A stretch of 64,000 nt of DNA from Luoshenia tenuis (GTDB taxonomy: Bacteria; Bacillota; Clostridia; Christensenellales; GCA-900066905): contig NZ_JACRSO010000005.1 in the NCBI RefSeq assembly GCF_014384745.1, positions 124,001 to 188,000 of the forward strand. The letters are read 5' to 3'. Positions 25,333 through 33,597 of the stretch are shown in pieces (the stretch's first letter is position 1; each line of letters begins with the position of its first letter). The notes below the pieces were generated by a model. The model made no database searches. It was not told where the DNA came from and was given only the letters and a program-made list of their open reading frames with translations. A program made the translations under genes and the position numbers.

Positions 25333-25704
25333 ATGCAGATCATGATCAATTGCGTGTTCGTAGGCTTGGGCGGCATGCTGGGCGCAGTTGCGCGCTATCT
25401 TCTGGGGCTGATCCCCGTTCGGGAGATGGGCGGGTTTCCGCTCATCACACTGGGCATCAATATCTTAGGGGCGCTGGTCATCGGGCTGCTCGCGGCGCTG
25501 GCGCAAAAGCAGGCCTTTGACCCGGGATGGATGCTCTTTTTAAAGGTGGGCCTTTGCGGTGGGTTTACCACGTTTTCTACCTTTGCGCTGGAGGCACAGG
25601 GCCTGCTCTCGGGCGGACGGTGGGGCGCGGCTGTGCTGTATGTAACGCTAAGCGTAGCGGGCTGCATCGCCGCCGTGGCGCTGGGGAGGGTGCTGGTGCG
25701 GTAG
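25333..25704 (+). CDS. crcB: Fluoride channel/exporter CrcB (Fluc)
   Basis: 123 residues with four membrane segments: GLGGMLGAVARYLLGLIP, LITLGINILGALVIGLLAAL, the GGFTTFSTFALEA signature, and a last helix. Fluc proteins are dual-topology dimers that let fluoride leave the cell. The start is the ATG at 25333 behind GGGAGG. The open frame 23 codons upstream runs through the terminator and is not coding. A single crcB here implies a homodimer unless a second copy lies elsewhere. Confidence 0.95.
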   Translation: MQIMINCVFVGLGGMLGAVARYLLGLIPVREMGGFPLITLGINILGALVIGLLAALAQKQAFDPGWMLFLKVGLCGGFTTFSTFALEAQGLLSGGRWGAAVLYVTLSVAGCIAAVALGRVLVR

Positions 25705-25785
25705 GGGAAGGGAACATGCGGTTTTGTACCGAGTAAAAGACGGTTTGCCGCCCTGCATGGCCGGGCTATGGTTTACCTGGCGCCT

Positions 25786-25820
25786 AAAAAAACAAGGGCT
25801 TTGGATTTCCAAAGCCCTTG
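25786..25820 (-). terminator. Terminator of the isomerase-like gene
   Basis: CAAGGGCTTTGG and CCAAAGCCCTTG form a 12-bp stem with loop ATTT. On the minus strand seven T residues follow. It may also stop crcB transcripts. Confidence 0.88.
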
Positions 25821-25841
25821 CGTTTTACAAACCGTATTCGT

Positions 25842-26669
25842 TTACCAACCCAGCTGGCGCAGGTATTCCCGGCTCAGGGTAATGGCCTCCATGGGGGTGC
25901 GGCCCACCGAGCGATCCTGCTCGACGACCACCCACTTGGCGCCGGAGGCAACGGCCGCGTCCAGCACGGAGGGCATATCCTGGTGGCCATAGCCCACGGG
26001 GCGGAACTCAAAGGCGCCCTGCTCCTTGGGCTTTTCCCCGTCGATGCCGATCAGCTCGTACATGGCGCCCGCCTCTTTGCCCTCTTCTTTGTAGTAGTCC
26101 TTCAGGTGAACCACCGGGCAGCGGCCCGCATACTTGCGGATGTAGGCACTGGGGCACTCGCCCGCCACGCGCACCCAGCAGATATCAAGCTCCGTCTGCA
26201 ATAAATCCGCGGGGATGGCTTCGTACATATAATCCAGCGCATACTGCCCGTCCGGCATTTTGGCAAACTCAAAGTCGTGGTTGTGGTAAAGCAGGGTCAC
26301 GCCCTTTTGCTTGCAGGCGCGGCCGATGCGCTCGATCTCCTCGATCACGTGGGGATACTCGGGCGTGCCCGGGCGGTATTCCTCGGTGAGGTAGGGCACG
26401 GCGATGTACTCGCAGCCGATGGTGATATAGTCGTCAATGGTCTTTTCGGTATCGCCAATCAGCTCCACATAAGGCACATGGGCGGACAGGGCGCGGATGC
26501 CCACCTCGTCCAATACCTTGCGCACCTCCTGGGCGCTCATGCCGTAAAGGCCGGCCAGCTCCACCGCGTCATAGCCAATATCTTTGATTTTTTGGATGGT
26601 TCCCTTAAAGTCCTTCTCAGCGTCCTCCCGTACGGAGTAGACCTGTACTGCAACCGGAAGTTTTGCCAT
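25842..26669 (-). CDS. Sugar phosphate isomerase/epimerase-family protein (TIM barrel)
   Basis: 275 residues of the AP-endonuclease-2/xylose-isomerase-like barrel. Recognisable parts are VAVQVYSVREDAEKDF, GYDAVELAGLYG, LSAHVPY, a metal-binding run YHNHDFEF, ELDICWVRVAG and PVVHLKDYY, which supply the Glu, Asp and His ligands. It resembles the YcjR/IolE-type group acting on sugars or inositols, but no sugar gene is adjacent and the substrate is unknown. RBS is AAGGAGGG. Confidence 0.88.
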   Translation of the reverse strand: MAKLPVAVQVYSVREDAEKDFKGTIQKIKDIGYDAVELAGLYGMSAQEVRKVLDEVGIRALSAHVPYVELIGDTEKTIDDYITIGCEYIAVPYLTEEYRPGTPEYPHVIEEIERIGRACKQKGVTLLYHNHDFEFAKMPDGQYALDYMYEAIPADLLQTELDICWVRVAGECPSAYIRKYAGRCPVVHLKDYYKEEGKEAGAMYELIGIDGEKPKEQGAFEFRPVGYGHQDMPSVLDAAVASGAKWVVVEQDRSVGRTPMEAITLSREYLRQLGW

Positions 26670-26775
26670 AATATGACCCTCCTTAAAAAGTGTTTACTCG
26701 GTGTAAGTATAGCATATTCGCGCCGGATTGGGAAGGGATAGGCCCACATCCCCTGGTAAAATTTGTATAAAATGG

Positions 26776-26813
26776 CGAAAGGGCCGCAGGATCGTCCTGC
26801 AGCCCCTTCGCGT
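26776..26813 (-). terminator. Terminator of the esterase gene
   Basis: A long stem (CGAAAGGGCCGCAGGA region with two mismatches against TCCTGC-GCCCCTTCG) lies just past the minus-strand esterase stop, followed by CCATTTTA on that strand. Confidence 0.65.
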
Positions 26814-26822
26814 TGAGAGGGT

Positions 26823-27665
26823 TTAATTTGGCAAAATCGGTTTGCGTATTAAGGGGAACAGCTCGCCGATCGCCTTGCGAATGTAAAGATCCCAGAAATC
26901 CCACTCGTGCCCATAGCCGGGGATCTCCTCGAGCTGGGTATCGTACCCCAGGGATTTCAGGTGTTCGTGCGCTTTGCGCACGGTCGTTAAGGCAAAATCA
27001 TCTCCGCCGCAGGCAAAATAGAATTTGGGCATGGGCTTGCCCTGCGCCAGGTTGCGCTTGGCGACGAAGAACATATCCTCTTCACTGCCCTCAAAGGCGT
27101 TAAGGTCGCCATAGGTATCCTCCATATCCGGCATGGCGATGCGCCCCGCGGTATTAAAGGGAGGCTGGGCTGCCCGGCGCTTGAGCTCCTGCACGTCAAA
27201 GGCGGCGCCGCTCATACACAGCGCCTGGCTGTACAGGTCCGGCCGCTTCAGGGCCAGGCGCATGGCCCCGTTGCCCCCCATGGACAGCCCGGCGATAAAG
27301 GTATCTTCCCTTTTATCGGAAATGGGGAAGAAGGCCTGGCAGACCTGGGGCAGCTCCTCGGTAAAAAAGGTGAAGTACCGCCCCCCGTGGACCATATCCA
27401 CATAGGAGGAGTTGAAAGCCGGCGCCATGATGATGGCCAGCTTGTTATCGTCGGCATAGCGCAGCACGGAGGAGAAATTGACCCAGTCGCTGTCATCTCC
27501 CGAGCCGCCGTGCAGCAGGTAAAGCACCTGGAACTTCATCCCCGGCACGTAATAACTCTGGGCTCCCTGCACGATATCCGCAAAGCTGAACGATGGCAGC
27601 GCCACGGTGATGTTGGTCTGCATCCCCAGCACCTGGGATAAAAAGTTCATTTTGATAAGTGCCAT
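26823..27665 (-). CDS. Alpha/beta-hydrolase esterase (EstA/esterase D-like)
   Basis: 280 residues of the putative-esterase family (tributyrin esterase, S-formylglutathione hydrolase and mycolyltransferase relatives). Motifs: VLYLLHGGSGDDSDW (oxyanion region), the nucleophile elbow AGLSMGGNGAMRLAL, and a C-terminal YGHEWDFWD supplying the His. No signal peptide, so it is cytoplasmic. The natural substrate is probably a short-chain ester or acetylated sugar. Preceded by AAGGGGGAT at good spacing. Same strand as the isomerase-like gene but separately terminated. Confidence 0.88.
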   Translation of the reverse strand: MALIKMNFLSQVLGMQTNITVALPSFSFADIVQGAQSYYVPGMKFQVLYLLHGGSGDDSDWVNFSSVLRYADDNKLAIIMAPAFNSSYVDMVHGGRYFTFFTEELPQVCQAFFPISDKREDTFIAGLSMGGNGAMRLALKRPDLYSQALCMSGAAFDVQELKRRAAQPPFNTAGRIAMPDMEDTYGDLNAFEGSEEDMFFVAKRNLAQGKPMPKFYFACGGDDFALTTVRKAHEHLKSLGYDTQLEEIPGYGHEWDFWDLYIRKAIGELFPLIRKPILPN

Positions 27666-27832
27666 AAAAAATGATCCCCCTTCTTATTCTCTCTTTATGA
27701 CTATTATAGGAGGGCGATTTACGGTATGTCAATAAGATATTTAGCAAACTAATAAAAATTCGCCCGGTTGCGGCCAACAGGCAAGGCGTGGTATAACGGA
27801 TAGGAATAAAGTGCTTGAGGAGGATGGGTAGA

Positions 27833-28486
27833 TTGGCGATCAAGGGCGCGATTTTTGATATGGATGGGTTGATGATCGATACCGAGCGGCTGATGATGAA
27901 GGCCTGGCGCAGGGCCGGGGAGCAGATGGGTTTCCCCATCGGGGAGGACGTGGTCAAGCGCACGCTGGGGCTGAATGCGGAGAATACCAAAAAGGTGTTT
28001 GCCGAAGTTTTTGCCCGGGAGGAGGACTTTCTAGCCTGCCGCCAGGTGCGCAACCAGCTGCTGGCGCAGGATATTGAGGCAAATGGCCTGCCGGTCAAGG
28101 CGGGGCTTTACCAGCTGCTGGACTTTTTAAAGGCCGGCGGCTATAAAATCGCCGTGGCCACCTCCACCGCGCGGGAGCGGGCCACCGGCTACCTGAAAAA
28201 GGTGGCGGTGGACGGGTATTTTGACGCCATCATCTGCGGGGATATGATCGCCCGCGGCAAGCCCGAGCCGGATATCTACCTGGCCGCGGCGGGGGCGCTG
28301 GGCCTTGCGCCGCAGCGCTGCATCGCCCTGGAGGATTCGCCGGTGGGCGTACTCTCGGCCTATCGGGCCGGGTGCCGGCCCATTATGGTGCCGGATCTGA
28401 TCGTCCCCTCTCCGGAGACCCGGGCGCTTTTGTATGCGCAGGTATCCTCGCTTGACGAGGTTATCCCTTTGCTGGAAGGGGAATAG
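27833..28486 (+). CDS. HAD-superfamily phosphatase (beta-phosphoglucomutase-like)
   Basis: About 217 residues. Motif I FDMDGLMIDTERL, cap domain, motif II VATSTARERA, motif III Lys in GKPEPDIYL, motif IV LEDSPVGVLSA. The pattern is that of PGMB/sugar-phosphatase HADs. The substrate is unknown. GAGGAGG at 27817-27823 points to the TTG at 27833 as start (spacing 9). The ATG at 27824 abuts the RBS and is unlikely. It is followed 94 bp later by the P-type ATPase gene. Confidence 0.88.
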   Translation: MAIKGAIFDMDGLMIDTERLMMKAWRRAGEQMGFPIGEDVVKRTLGLNAENTKKVFAEVFAREEDFLACRQVRNQLLAQDIEANGLPVKAGLYQLLDFLKAGGYKIAVATSTARERATGYLKKVAVDGYFDAIICGDMIARGKPEPDIYLAAAGALGLAPQRCIALEDSPVGVLSAYRAGCRPIMVPDLIVPSPETRALLYAQVSSLDEVIPLLEGE

Positions 28487-28580
28487 ATGTATATAGGGGG
28501 CCTTTACTTAGACGGCGGTGAAAACGCGCGGGCTGCCCTGGATGGCGGGCGGCGCCAATGACTTTAGGAGACCATAAAAC

Positions 28581-31013
28581 ATGAAAGTTCACGGGAAAAA
28601 GACGGGCGCGGGCGGCGCCCTGCGCGAGCCCACGCCGGAGCGGGGCCTGGAGGAGAGCGACGTAGCGCTGCGCAAAGCCATGGGCCTTGTCAACGTTGCG
28701 GTGGACGCGCAGAGCAGAACCGTCAAAGCGATCATCCACGACAACGTCTTTACCTTTTTCAACCTGATATTCGTGGTGCTGGCCGTGCTGGTGGCGCTGG
28801 TGGGCTCGTACCGGAGCCTGACCTTTATGCCCATCGTGGTGCTCAACACCCTGATCGGCATCGTGCAGGAGGTGCGCTCCAAGCGCACGTTGGAAAAGCT
28901 GACCATGCTCAGCGCCCCCACGGCGCGGGTGCTGCGCGGCGGGCGGGAGCAGACGCTCAGGGCCGAAGAGCTGGTGCTGGACGACGTGGTGATCTTTACC
29001 GCGGGCAACCAGATCTGCGCGGACGGCGTGGTTCTGGAAGGCGAGGCGCAGGTCAACGAGGCGCTGCTCACCGGCGAGGCGGACGAGATCGCCAAGGGCC
29101 CGGGGGATCAGCTGATGAGCGGCAGCTTTATCGTTTCAGGCGTCTGCAAGGCCCGCCTTGTCGCCGTGGGGGCGGACAGCTATATCTCCCGCCTGACGCT
29201 GGAGGCCAAAAAGAGCAAGGGCGTGGGCCAAAGCAAGATGATCCTGGCGCTGAACCGGCTGATCAAGGCCGTGGGGCTGATCATCATCCCCATCGGCGTG
29301 ATCCTGTTTTTACACCAGTGGCTGCTGGTGGGCAACACGGTGGAAGAGAGCGTGGTGGGCATGGTGGCCGCGCTGATCGGCATGATCCCGGAGGGGCTGT
29401 ACCTGCTGGCCAGCGTGGCGCTGGTGATCAGCGTGATGCGCCTGGCGCGCAGCAAGGTGCTGGTGCACGAGATGAACTGCATTGAAATGCTGGCCCGGGT
29501 GGATGTGCTGTGCGTGGATAAGACCGGCACCATCACCGAGCCGGAAATGCGGGTAGAGGGCGCGGTGCCCCTTTCAGATGAAGGGGATATTTTGCCCTTG
29601 CTGGGGGATTTTGCCGCCGCCCAGGCCAGCGATAATATCACCATGGAGGCGGTTAAGGCCTATTTTACCCAAGGGCAGGGGCGCAGGCCCCTGGGGGTGA
29701 CCTCGTTTTCCGCCGCCTGCAAATACAGCTCGGCCACCTTTGAGGAGGGCTGCTATGTGCTGGGCGCGCCGGAGTTCGTACTGCGCGAGCGGTTCGGCGA
29801 ATATCAGGCGCTGATCCAGAGCCACGCCGCCCGGGGGGCGCGGGTGCTGGTCTTTGCCCAATACGCCGGCCGGGCCGATGGCCGGGCGTTGACGGCGGGG
29901 GTGCGTCCGCTTTGCCTGGTGCTGCTGCGCAACCCCATTCGCAAAGCCGCCGCCCAGACTTTTGGCTACTTTGCGCAGCAGGGCGTGCAGGTCAAGGTGA
30001 TCTCCGGAGACAATCCTGTAACCGTCTCCCAGGTAGCGATGCAGGCCCACATCGACGGAGCCGAAAACTATGTGGACGCCTCCACCCTGCAAACGGAGGA
30101 GGCGCTTTGCAAGGCCGCTACCCGCTATACCGTCTTTGGCCGGGTAACGCCCGCCCAAAAGCGCGCGCTGGTGCGGGCGCTGAAAAGTGCGGGGCATACC
30201 GTGGCCATGACCGGGGACGGCGTGAACGATGTGCTGGCTTTAAAGGATGCGGACTGTTCCATCGCCATGGCCTCGGGCAGCGATGCGGCTGCCCAGGCCG
30301 CCCAGCTGGTACTGCTGGACAACGACTTTGCCCGCATGCCGCTTGTGGTGGACGAGGGGCGGCGGGTGGTCAACAATATCGAGCGGTCGGCCAGCCTGTT
30401 TCTGGTCAAAAATATCTTTTCCTTTCTCATGAGCTTTTTCTCCATCGTGCTGATGTGCACCTATCCGGTGGGCCCGGCGCAGATCTCGCTGATCAGCGCC
30501 TTTACCATCGGCGCGCCGGCCTTTTTACTGGCGCTGGAGCCCAACAAGCGGCGGATTAAGGGCACCTTTTTGCGCAATGTGATCGAACGGGCCTTTCCCG
30601 CCGGAATTACGGACTTTATCCTGGTCAGCATTCTGATGCTGGTGGGAAGGTGGATGGGGATACCCGACGAGATGATCTCCACCGCCGCGACGATACTCAT
30701 GTCCGTCGTAGGGCTGCTCATCATCTGCTATATCGGCCGGCCCATGAACCTGTGGCGCTGGGCCATTGTGGCGGCGATGGTGGCGGGCATCGCCCTTAGC
30801 GCCACCTACTTCCACTGGTTGTTTGATATGAGCCGCCTTTCGTTGCACTGCACGGTGCTGCTGCTCATCCTGTGCGCGCTGGCGCTGCCGGTGATGCTGG
30901 GCTTAGGAAGGGCGACCCAAACGATGGTGGATTTCAGCTTCCGTATGGCGCGTCAATTCCTGCGCCGCTGCAAGGGGCTGGGCGCGCGCCGCAGAAAAGA
31001 GGAGGGGCGTTAA
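28581..31013 (+). CDS. Cation-translocating P-type ATPase (CtpE-like)
   Basis: 810 residues with the complete P-type ATPase layout: actuator loop LLTGEADE, phosphorylation site DKTGTIT, nucleotide domain, and hinge MTGDGVNDVLALKDAD. The membrane helix before the phosphorylation domain has MIPEGLYLLASVAL, the PEG signature seen in the CtpE group; mycobacterial CtpE imports Ca2+. No N-terminal heavy-metal domain and no CPC motif, so a soft-metal exporter is unlikely. Ca2+ or another divalent ion is my inference. The next gene starts inside its stop codon. Confidence 0.92.
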   Translation: MKVHGKKTGAGGALREPTPERGLEESDVALRKAMGLVNVAVDAQSRTVKAIIHDNVFTFFNLIFVVLAVLVALVGSYRSLTFMPIVVLNTLIGIVQEVRSKRTLEKLTMLSAPTARVLRGGREQTLRAEELVLDDVVIFTAGNQICADGVVLEGEAQVNEALLTGEADEIAKGPGDQLMSGSFIVSGVCKARLVAVGADSYISRLTLEAKKSKGVGQSKMILALNRLIKAVGLIIIPIGVILFLHQWLLVGNTVEESVVGMVAALIGMIPEGLYLLASVALVISVMRLARSKVLVHEMNCIEMLARVDVLCVDKTGTITEPEMRVEGAVPLSDEGDILPLLGDFAAAQASDNITMEAVKAYFTQGQGRRPLGVTSFSAACKYSSATFEEGCYVLGAPEFVLRERFGEYQALIQSHAARGARVLVFAQYAGRADGRALTAGVRPLCLVLLRNPIRKAAAQTFGYFAQQGVQVKVISGDNPVTVSQVAMQAHIDGAENYVDASTLQTEEALCKAATRYTVFGRVTPAQKRALVRALKSAGHTVAMTGDGVNDVLALKDADCSIAMASGSDAAAQAAQLVLLDNDFARMPLVVDEGRRVVNNIERSASLFLVKNIFSFLMSFFSIVLMCTYPVGPAQISLISAFTIGAPAFLLALEPNKRRIKGTFLRNVIERAFPAGITDFILVSILMLVGRWMGIPDEMISTAATILMSVVGLLIICYIGRPMNLWRWAIVAAMVAGIALSATYFHWLFDMSRLSLHCTVLLLILCALALPVMLGLGRATQTMVDFSFRMARQFLRRCKGLGARRRKEEGR

Positions 31014-31267
31014 TGATGAAGCGGGCCAGGCGTTTTTGCGTGCTGTTGATCTTTTCCACACTGGGCGTGTATATCGGCAAGTGGATCTGGCTGATCTGCG
31101 ATTATGCCGCGCATCCCGGCTTTTATGAGCAGTTCAGCGCGCCCTGGTACGCGCAGATGGCGCCCTATACCTTGATGGCGGCGGGGCTGATGGCGGCCGG
31201 GGCGGCCGTATATCTGGCCCTGCGCCTGGCGGAGAAAAGGCGAAAAGAAAGGGAGAAGGCATCATGA
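31013..31267 (+). CDS. Small two-helix membrane protein
   Basis: 84 residues with two hydrophobic segments (FCVLLIFSTLGVYIGKWIWL and APYTLMAAGLMAAGAAVYLA) and a basic C-terminal tail. The start overlaps the ATPase stop (TAATG), indicating translational coupling, so a role as partner or regulator of the P-type ATPase is plausible but unproven. I do not recognise the family. Confidence 0.75.
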   Translation: MMKRARRFCVLLIFSTLGVYIGKWIWLICDYAAHPGFYEQFSAPWYAQMAPYTLMAAGLMAAGAAVYLALRLAEKRRKEREKAS

Positions 31268-31298
31268 AAAAAGCGCCGGAATAATCCGGCGCTTTTTT
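31267..31298. terminator. Bidirectional terminator
   Basis: A 14-bp perfect stem (AAAAAAGCGCCGGA with TCCGGCGCTTTTTT, loop ATAA). It overlaps the end of the small membrane gene and can also end the converging CotF genes. Confidence 0.9.
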
Positions 31299-31343
31299 GT
31301 CCCTGTCTAAACATCGGGACTGGGAAAGGTATCCCAATAAAGG

Positions 31344-31631
31344 TTACTTGGTCAGCTCGTTTTCCATCTTGCAGTAGGTCTGCTTGGCCTGGTCAATATC
31401 CTGGGCCTGGGCCTGCTTGATCTTGTAAAAGCCCTTTTGCTGCATGTAGTCAAAGGTCTGGTACTGATCCTGCGTGGTGTTGGTAAAATTGTTCCCCAGC
31501 ACCTGGCGAAACTCCGGCGTGGAAGCCTCGGTGATCGCCACGGAATAAAGGCCGACGATCTGCTTTTCCTGGCTGAGCAGGTCGGTCAGCATGTCCTGCT
31601 CAGTCAACTGTACAAAGGGATTTTCATTCAT
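31344..31631 (-). CDS. CotF-like spore coat protein, larger copy
   Basis: 95 residues, helical, with LTEQDMLTDLLSQEKQIVGL and VLGNNFTNTTQDQYQTFDYM followed by QQKGFY, the pattern of the CotF/ferritin-like coat family. A strong AAAAGGAG precedes the ATG. The next gene on the strand is a second, shorter CotF-like protein 28 bp upstream, so the two form an operon. In this family Tyr/Gln-rich helical pairs coat the spore or bind membranes; here only homology supports that role. Confidence 0.82.
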   Translation of the reverse strand: MNENPFVQLTEQDMLTDLLSQEKQIVGLYSVAITEASTPEFRQVLGNNFTNTTQDQYQTFDYMQQKGFYKIKQAQAQDIDQAKQTYCKMENELTK

Positions 31632-31659
31632 GTTCTCGGATCTCCTTTTTTCTTAAAGG

Positions 31660-31860
31660 TTAATGTTGGTTCAAAAACGCCATCAGCCCCGAATAACGCT
31701 GCTGATGGTGGAGCGCCAGCTGGCTGGCGAAATTCGACAGCTGCTGGTCGTTAAACTGGCGGGCGTAAAACTCGCACACCTTGCAGGCGTGCGCCTCCTG
31801 CCCCAGCACGTCCTCCAACATGCTCAGATCCTTGGTAGAAAGGCTGCAATTGTTGCTCAT
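31660..31860 (-). CDS. CotF-like spore coat protein, smaller copy
   Basis: 66 residues: MSNNCSLSTKDLSMLEDVLG then QEAHACKVCEFYARQF and LALHHQQRYSGLMAFLNQH, the first half of a CotF-type four-helix unit. Three Cys (CSL, CKVC) are unusual for such a short protein. A start three codons earlier abuts the RBS AAAGGAG, so I place the start at the ATG at 31860. First gene of the two-gene coat operon and divergent from recX. Confidence 0.78.
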   Translation of the reverse strand: MSNNCSLSTKDLSMLEDVLGQEAHACKVCEFYARQFNDQQLSNFASQLALHHQQRYSGLMAFLNQH

Positions 31861-31939
31861 GTCTTTCATCTCCTTTATTGGAATACGTCCCTATTTTCCG
31901 CTTGGGCGTCCGAAAGTATACCGGCCAATTTCTGGACGT

Positions 31940-31968
31940 TTGCCTGGAAGGGCAAAAGCGTTTATAAT
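31940..31968 (+). promoter_or_regulatory. Predicted recX promoter
   Basis: TTGCCT (31940-31945), 17-bp spacer, TATAAT (31963-31968), about 39 bp before the recX start. TTTGCC/GGCAAA makes a small inverted repeat over the -35. Confidence 0.65.
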
Positions 31969-32006
31969 GATTTTGATTCGAATTTTTAAAAGGGGGCGAG
32001 AAGGAC

Positions 32007-32666
32007 ATGGCGCTGGTCACGGCTATTGAGGATCAAAAGCGCAACCGTACCCGGGTCAACATCTATCTGGATGGGGAATACGCCTTTTCGCTGGAGAAGG
32101 AGACCTGCGCCAGGCTGCGTATCGCCATGGGGATGGAAATCGAGCCGGAGCAGGTGGCCCAGGCCGCGGCGCAGGACGAGCGGCGGGTGGCCTTTGACCG
32201 GGCGCTGACCTGCCTGGAGCGCCGCGCCCGTACCGAAAAGCAGGTGCGCGATTACCTGCGCGCCCGGGAGTTTGCACAGGATGTGATCGACGATACGCTC
32301 CAAAAGCTCAAGGGCTACCGCTTTGTGGACGATGCAGCTTATGCCAAAAACTTTGCCCAGGGGAAGCTGAACGCCGCGGGCCAGGGCCCGCACCGCATCC
32401 GCCGGGCGCTGAAAATGCAGGGCGTGCCCGATGCGGTGGCCGAGCAGGCCGTTTCTGAGCTGGATGAGGAGCGCCAAGCCCAGCTGCTGGCCGCCCAGGC
32501 CGAAAAGGCGCTGCGCCGCTACGCGGCGCTGCCCCGGCGCGAGGCCATGGGCAAGGCAGGGCAGGCGCTTTACCGCAAGGGCTTTGGCTGGGATGAGATC
32601 GCCTCGGCCCTGCGGGAGGCCTATGAGGCGCTGGAGCTGGATAAAGACGAGTACGAGGATTTTTAG
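32007..32666 (+). CDS. recX: Recombination regulator RecX
   Basis: 219 residues. RecX binds RecA filaments and modulates recombination. The three-repeat helical fold is visible as ALTCLERRARTEKQVRDYLR, LKGYRFVDDAAYAKNF and HRIRRALKMQGVPDAVAEQA; an N-terminal beta segment (TRVNIYLDGEYAFSLEKE) is the Firmicute type. It is not next to recA here. RBS is GGGGGCGAG. A 930-bp repeat island follows. Confidence 0.94.
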   Translation: MALVTAIEDQKRNRTRVNIYLDGEYAFSLEKETCARLRIAMGMEIEPEQVAQAAAQDERRVAFDRALTCLERRARTEKQVRDYLRAREFAQDVIDDTLQKLKGYRFVDDAAYAKNFAQGKLNAAGQGPHRIRRALKMQGVPDAVAEQAVSELDEERQAQLLAAQAEKALRRYAALPRREAMGKAGQALYRKGFGWDEIASALREAYEALELDKDEYEDF

Positions 32667-32742
32667 TGCGCATGGCCTCTGGCAGTAAAGCTGCATAAAA
32701 CCTTTTGCGGCTAGGGAAAAGCCGGCCCCAGCGGTTATAAAA

Positions 32743-32771
32743 GAGATTCCTCATATTCGCGCGGAATGATA
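32743..32771. repeat. Solitary copy of the right arm of the inverted-repeat element
   Basis: AGATTCCTCATATTCGCGCG then GAATGATAG resembles the right arm at 33486-33513 (AGATTCCTCGCATCCGCTCG then GAATGACTAG). It looks like a remnant of a dispersed element. Confidence 0.55.
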
Positions 32772-32916
32772 GAATTAGAGATGATGACCTGCGCGGGAAA
32801 ATATGGGCTTTCGTTCAGAGATAAAAACGAAGATAAAGCAAAGCAGGGAGGAAAGTTAGGGAACGGATTATATATGTTAAGGGGGAAGGGGGATTCCGAT
32901 TTCCCCCCTAGGCTAA

Positions 32917-33029
32917 AGCCCCTCTGTTCGCTGGGGCTTTCTGCAGCGGCAAGCCTTGCAGAAAGCTGACGCTCACAGAAATCATCGCGCCCTTTTCCCG
33001 CCACTGGCGGCGGGCGCTATAGATTTCCC
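32917..33029. repeat. Diverged tandem repeat, copy 1
   Basis: It shares CTCTGTTCGCTG, TCACAGAAATCATCGC (32973-32988) and CTATAGATTTCCC (33017-33029) with copy 2. The last two blocks recur exactly 141 bp later. Confidence 0.75.
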
Positions 33030-33054
33030 TTAACAATCCCTAAACCTAAAGGTT

Positions 33055-33170
33055 CTCTGTTCACTGTGGGTTTGCCCATCGCGGCGCGTCGGCCGCTTGG
33101 GCGCACCTCACGTTCACAGAAATCATCGCACCCTTCATCTGCCACAGGCAGCGGGTGCTATAGATTTCCC
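33055..33170. repeat. Diverged tandem repeat, copy 2
   Basis: TCACAGAAATCATCGC at 33114-33129 and CTATAGATTTCCC at 33158-33170, each 141 bp from copy 1. Both copies keep a small hairpin between these blocks (CCCGCCACTGGCGGCGGG in copy 1, CTGCCACAGGCAG in copy 2), with base changes on both arms. Confidence 0.75.
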
Positions 33171-33284
33171 CAAACGGCCACTCCGTGGTGGGGACGGAGG
33201 TTTTCAAGCCCTCCGATGCTAATGAACCAATTAATTCTCCAGCCGTTTCGCTTATGCTATGCCCTTCGATTTACCCCCCACTTG

Positions 33285-33340
33285 CCTCCCTCTGACGAGG
33301 GAGGTGGCGCGCCTTTGGGTGCGCCGGAGGGAGAGATGCA
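33285..33340. repeat. Palindromic dispersed-type element
   Basis: CCTCCCTC-TGAC-GAGGGAGG (33285-33304) is followed at once by GGCGC/GCGCC and GGAGGGAG. From memory, closely similar units are scattered in intergenic DNA of many gut Clostridia. Confidence 0.6.
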
Positions 33341-33377
33341 TCTGAACCAAAATCATTACCTGAACGTTCTCATCCTG

Positions 33378-33514
33378 TTGTCATTCAGAGCGCAGGCGAA
33401 GCCGGAGCGAAGAATCTAGTGCACGCCTTCTTGGCCCTGCGCATTCTGGGCGATCGTACCTAATGCGCAGACAAATGGCTGCCGTGAGATTCCTCGCATC
33501 CGCTCGGAATGACT
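33378..33514. repeat. MITE-like inverted-repeat element
   Basis: The left arm starts TTGTCATTCAGAGCGCAGGC and ends GAGCGAAGAATCT (to about 33418). The right arm (33486-33513) is its inverse: GTCATTC-GAGCG-GAATCT when read on the minus strand. About 70 bp of unrelated sequence lies between. No transposase frame. Confidence 0.6.
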
Positions 33515-33597
33515 AGCACATAAACCGATAGATCTCGCGCGCGCATGAAACAAGGGGCGAACCATCAAGCTTATCAATAAAAATCAGGAGGAAAGAC

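Larger units (their letters stand above)
32667..33597. repeat. Gene-free repeat island between recX and the phosphohexomutase gene
   Basis: 930 bp with no credible gene. It holds two diverged tandem units, an inverted-repeat element, a palindromic element and a solitary arm (listed separately). The open frame at 33066-33419 is made from these repeats and is not a gene. Confidence 0.75.

Noticed and set aside
33066..33419. 117-codon open frame in the repeat island
   Set aside because: Built from the tandem, palindromic and inverted repeats; Pro/Arg/Gly-rich with no RBS-supported start and no recognisable fold.
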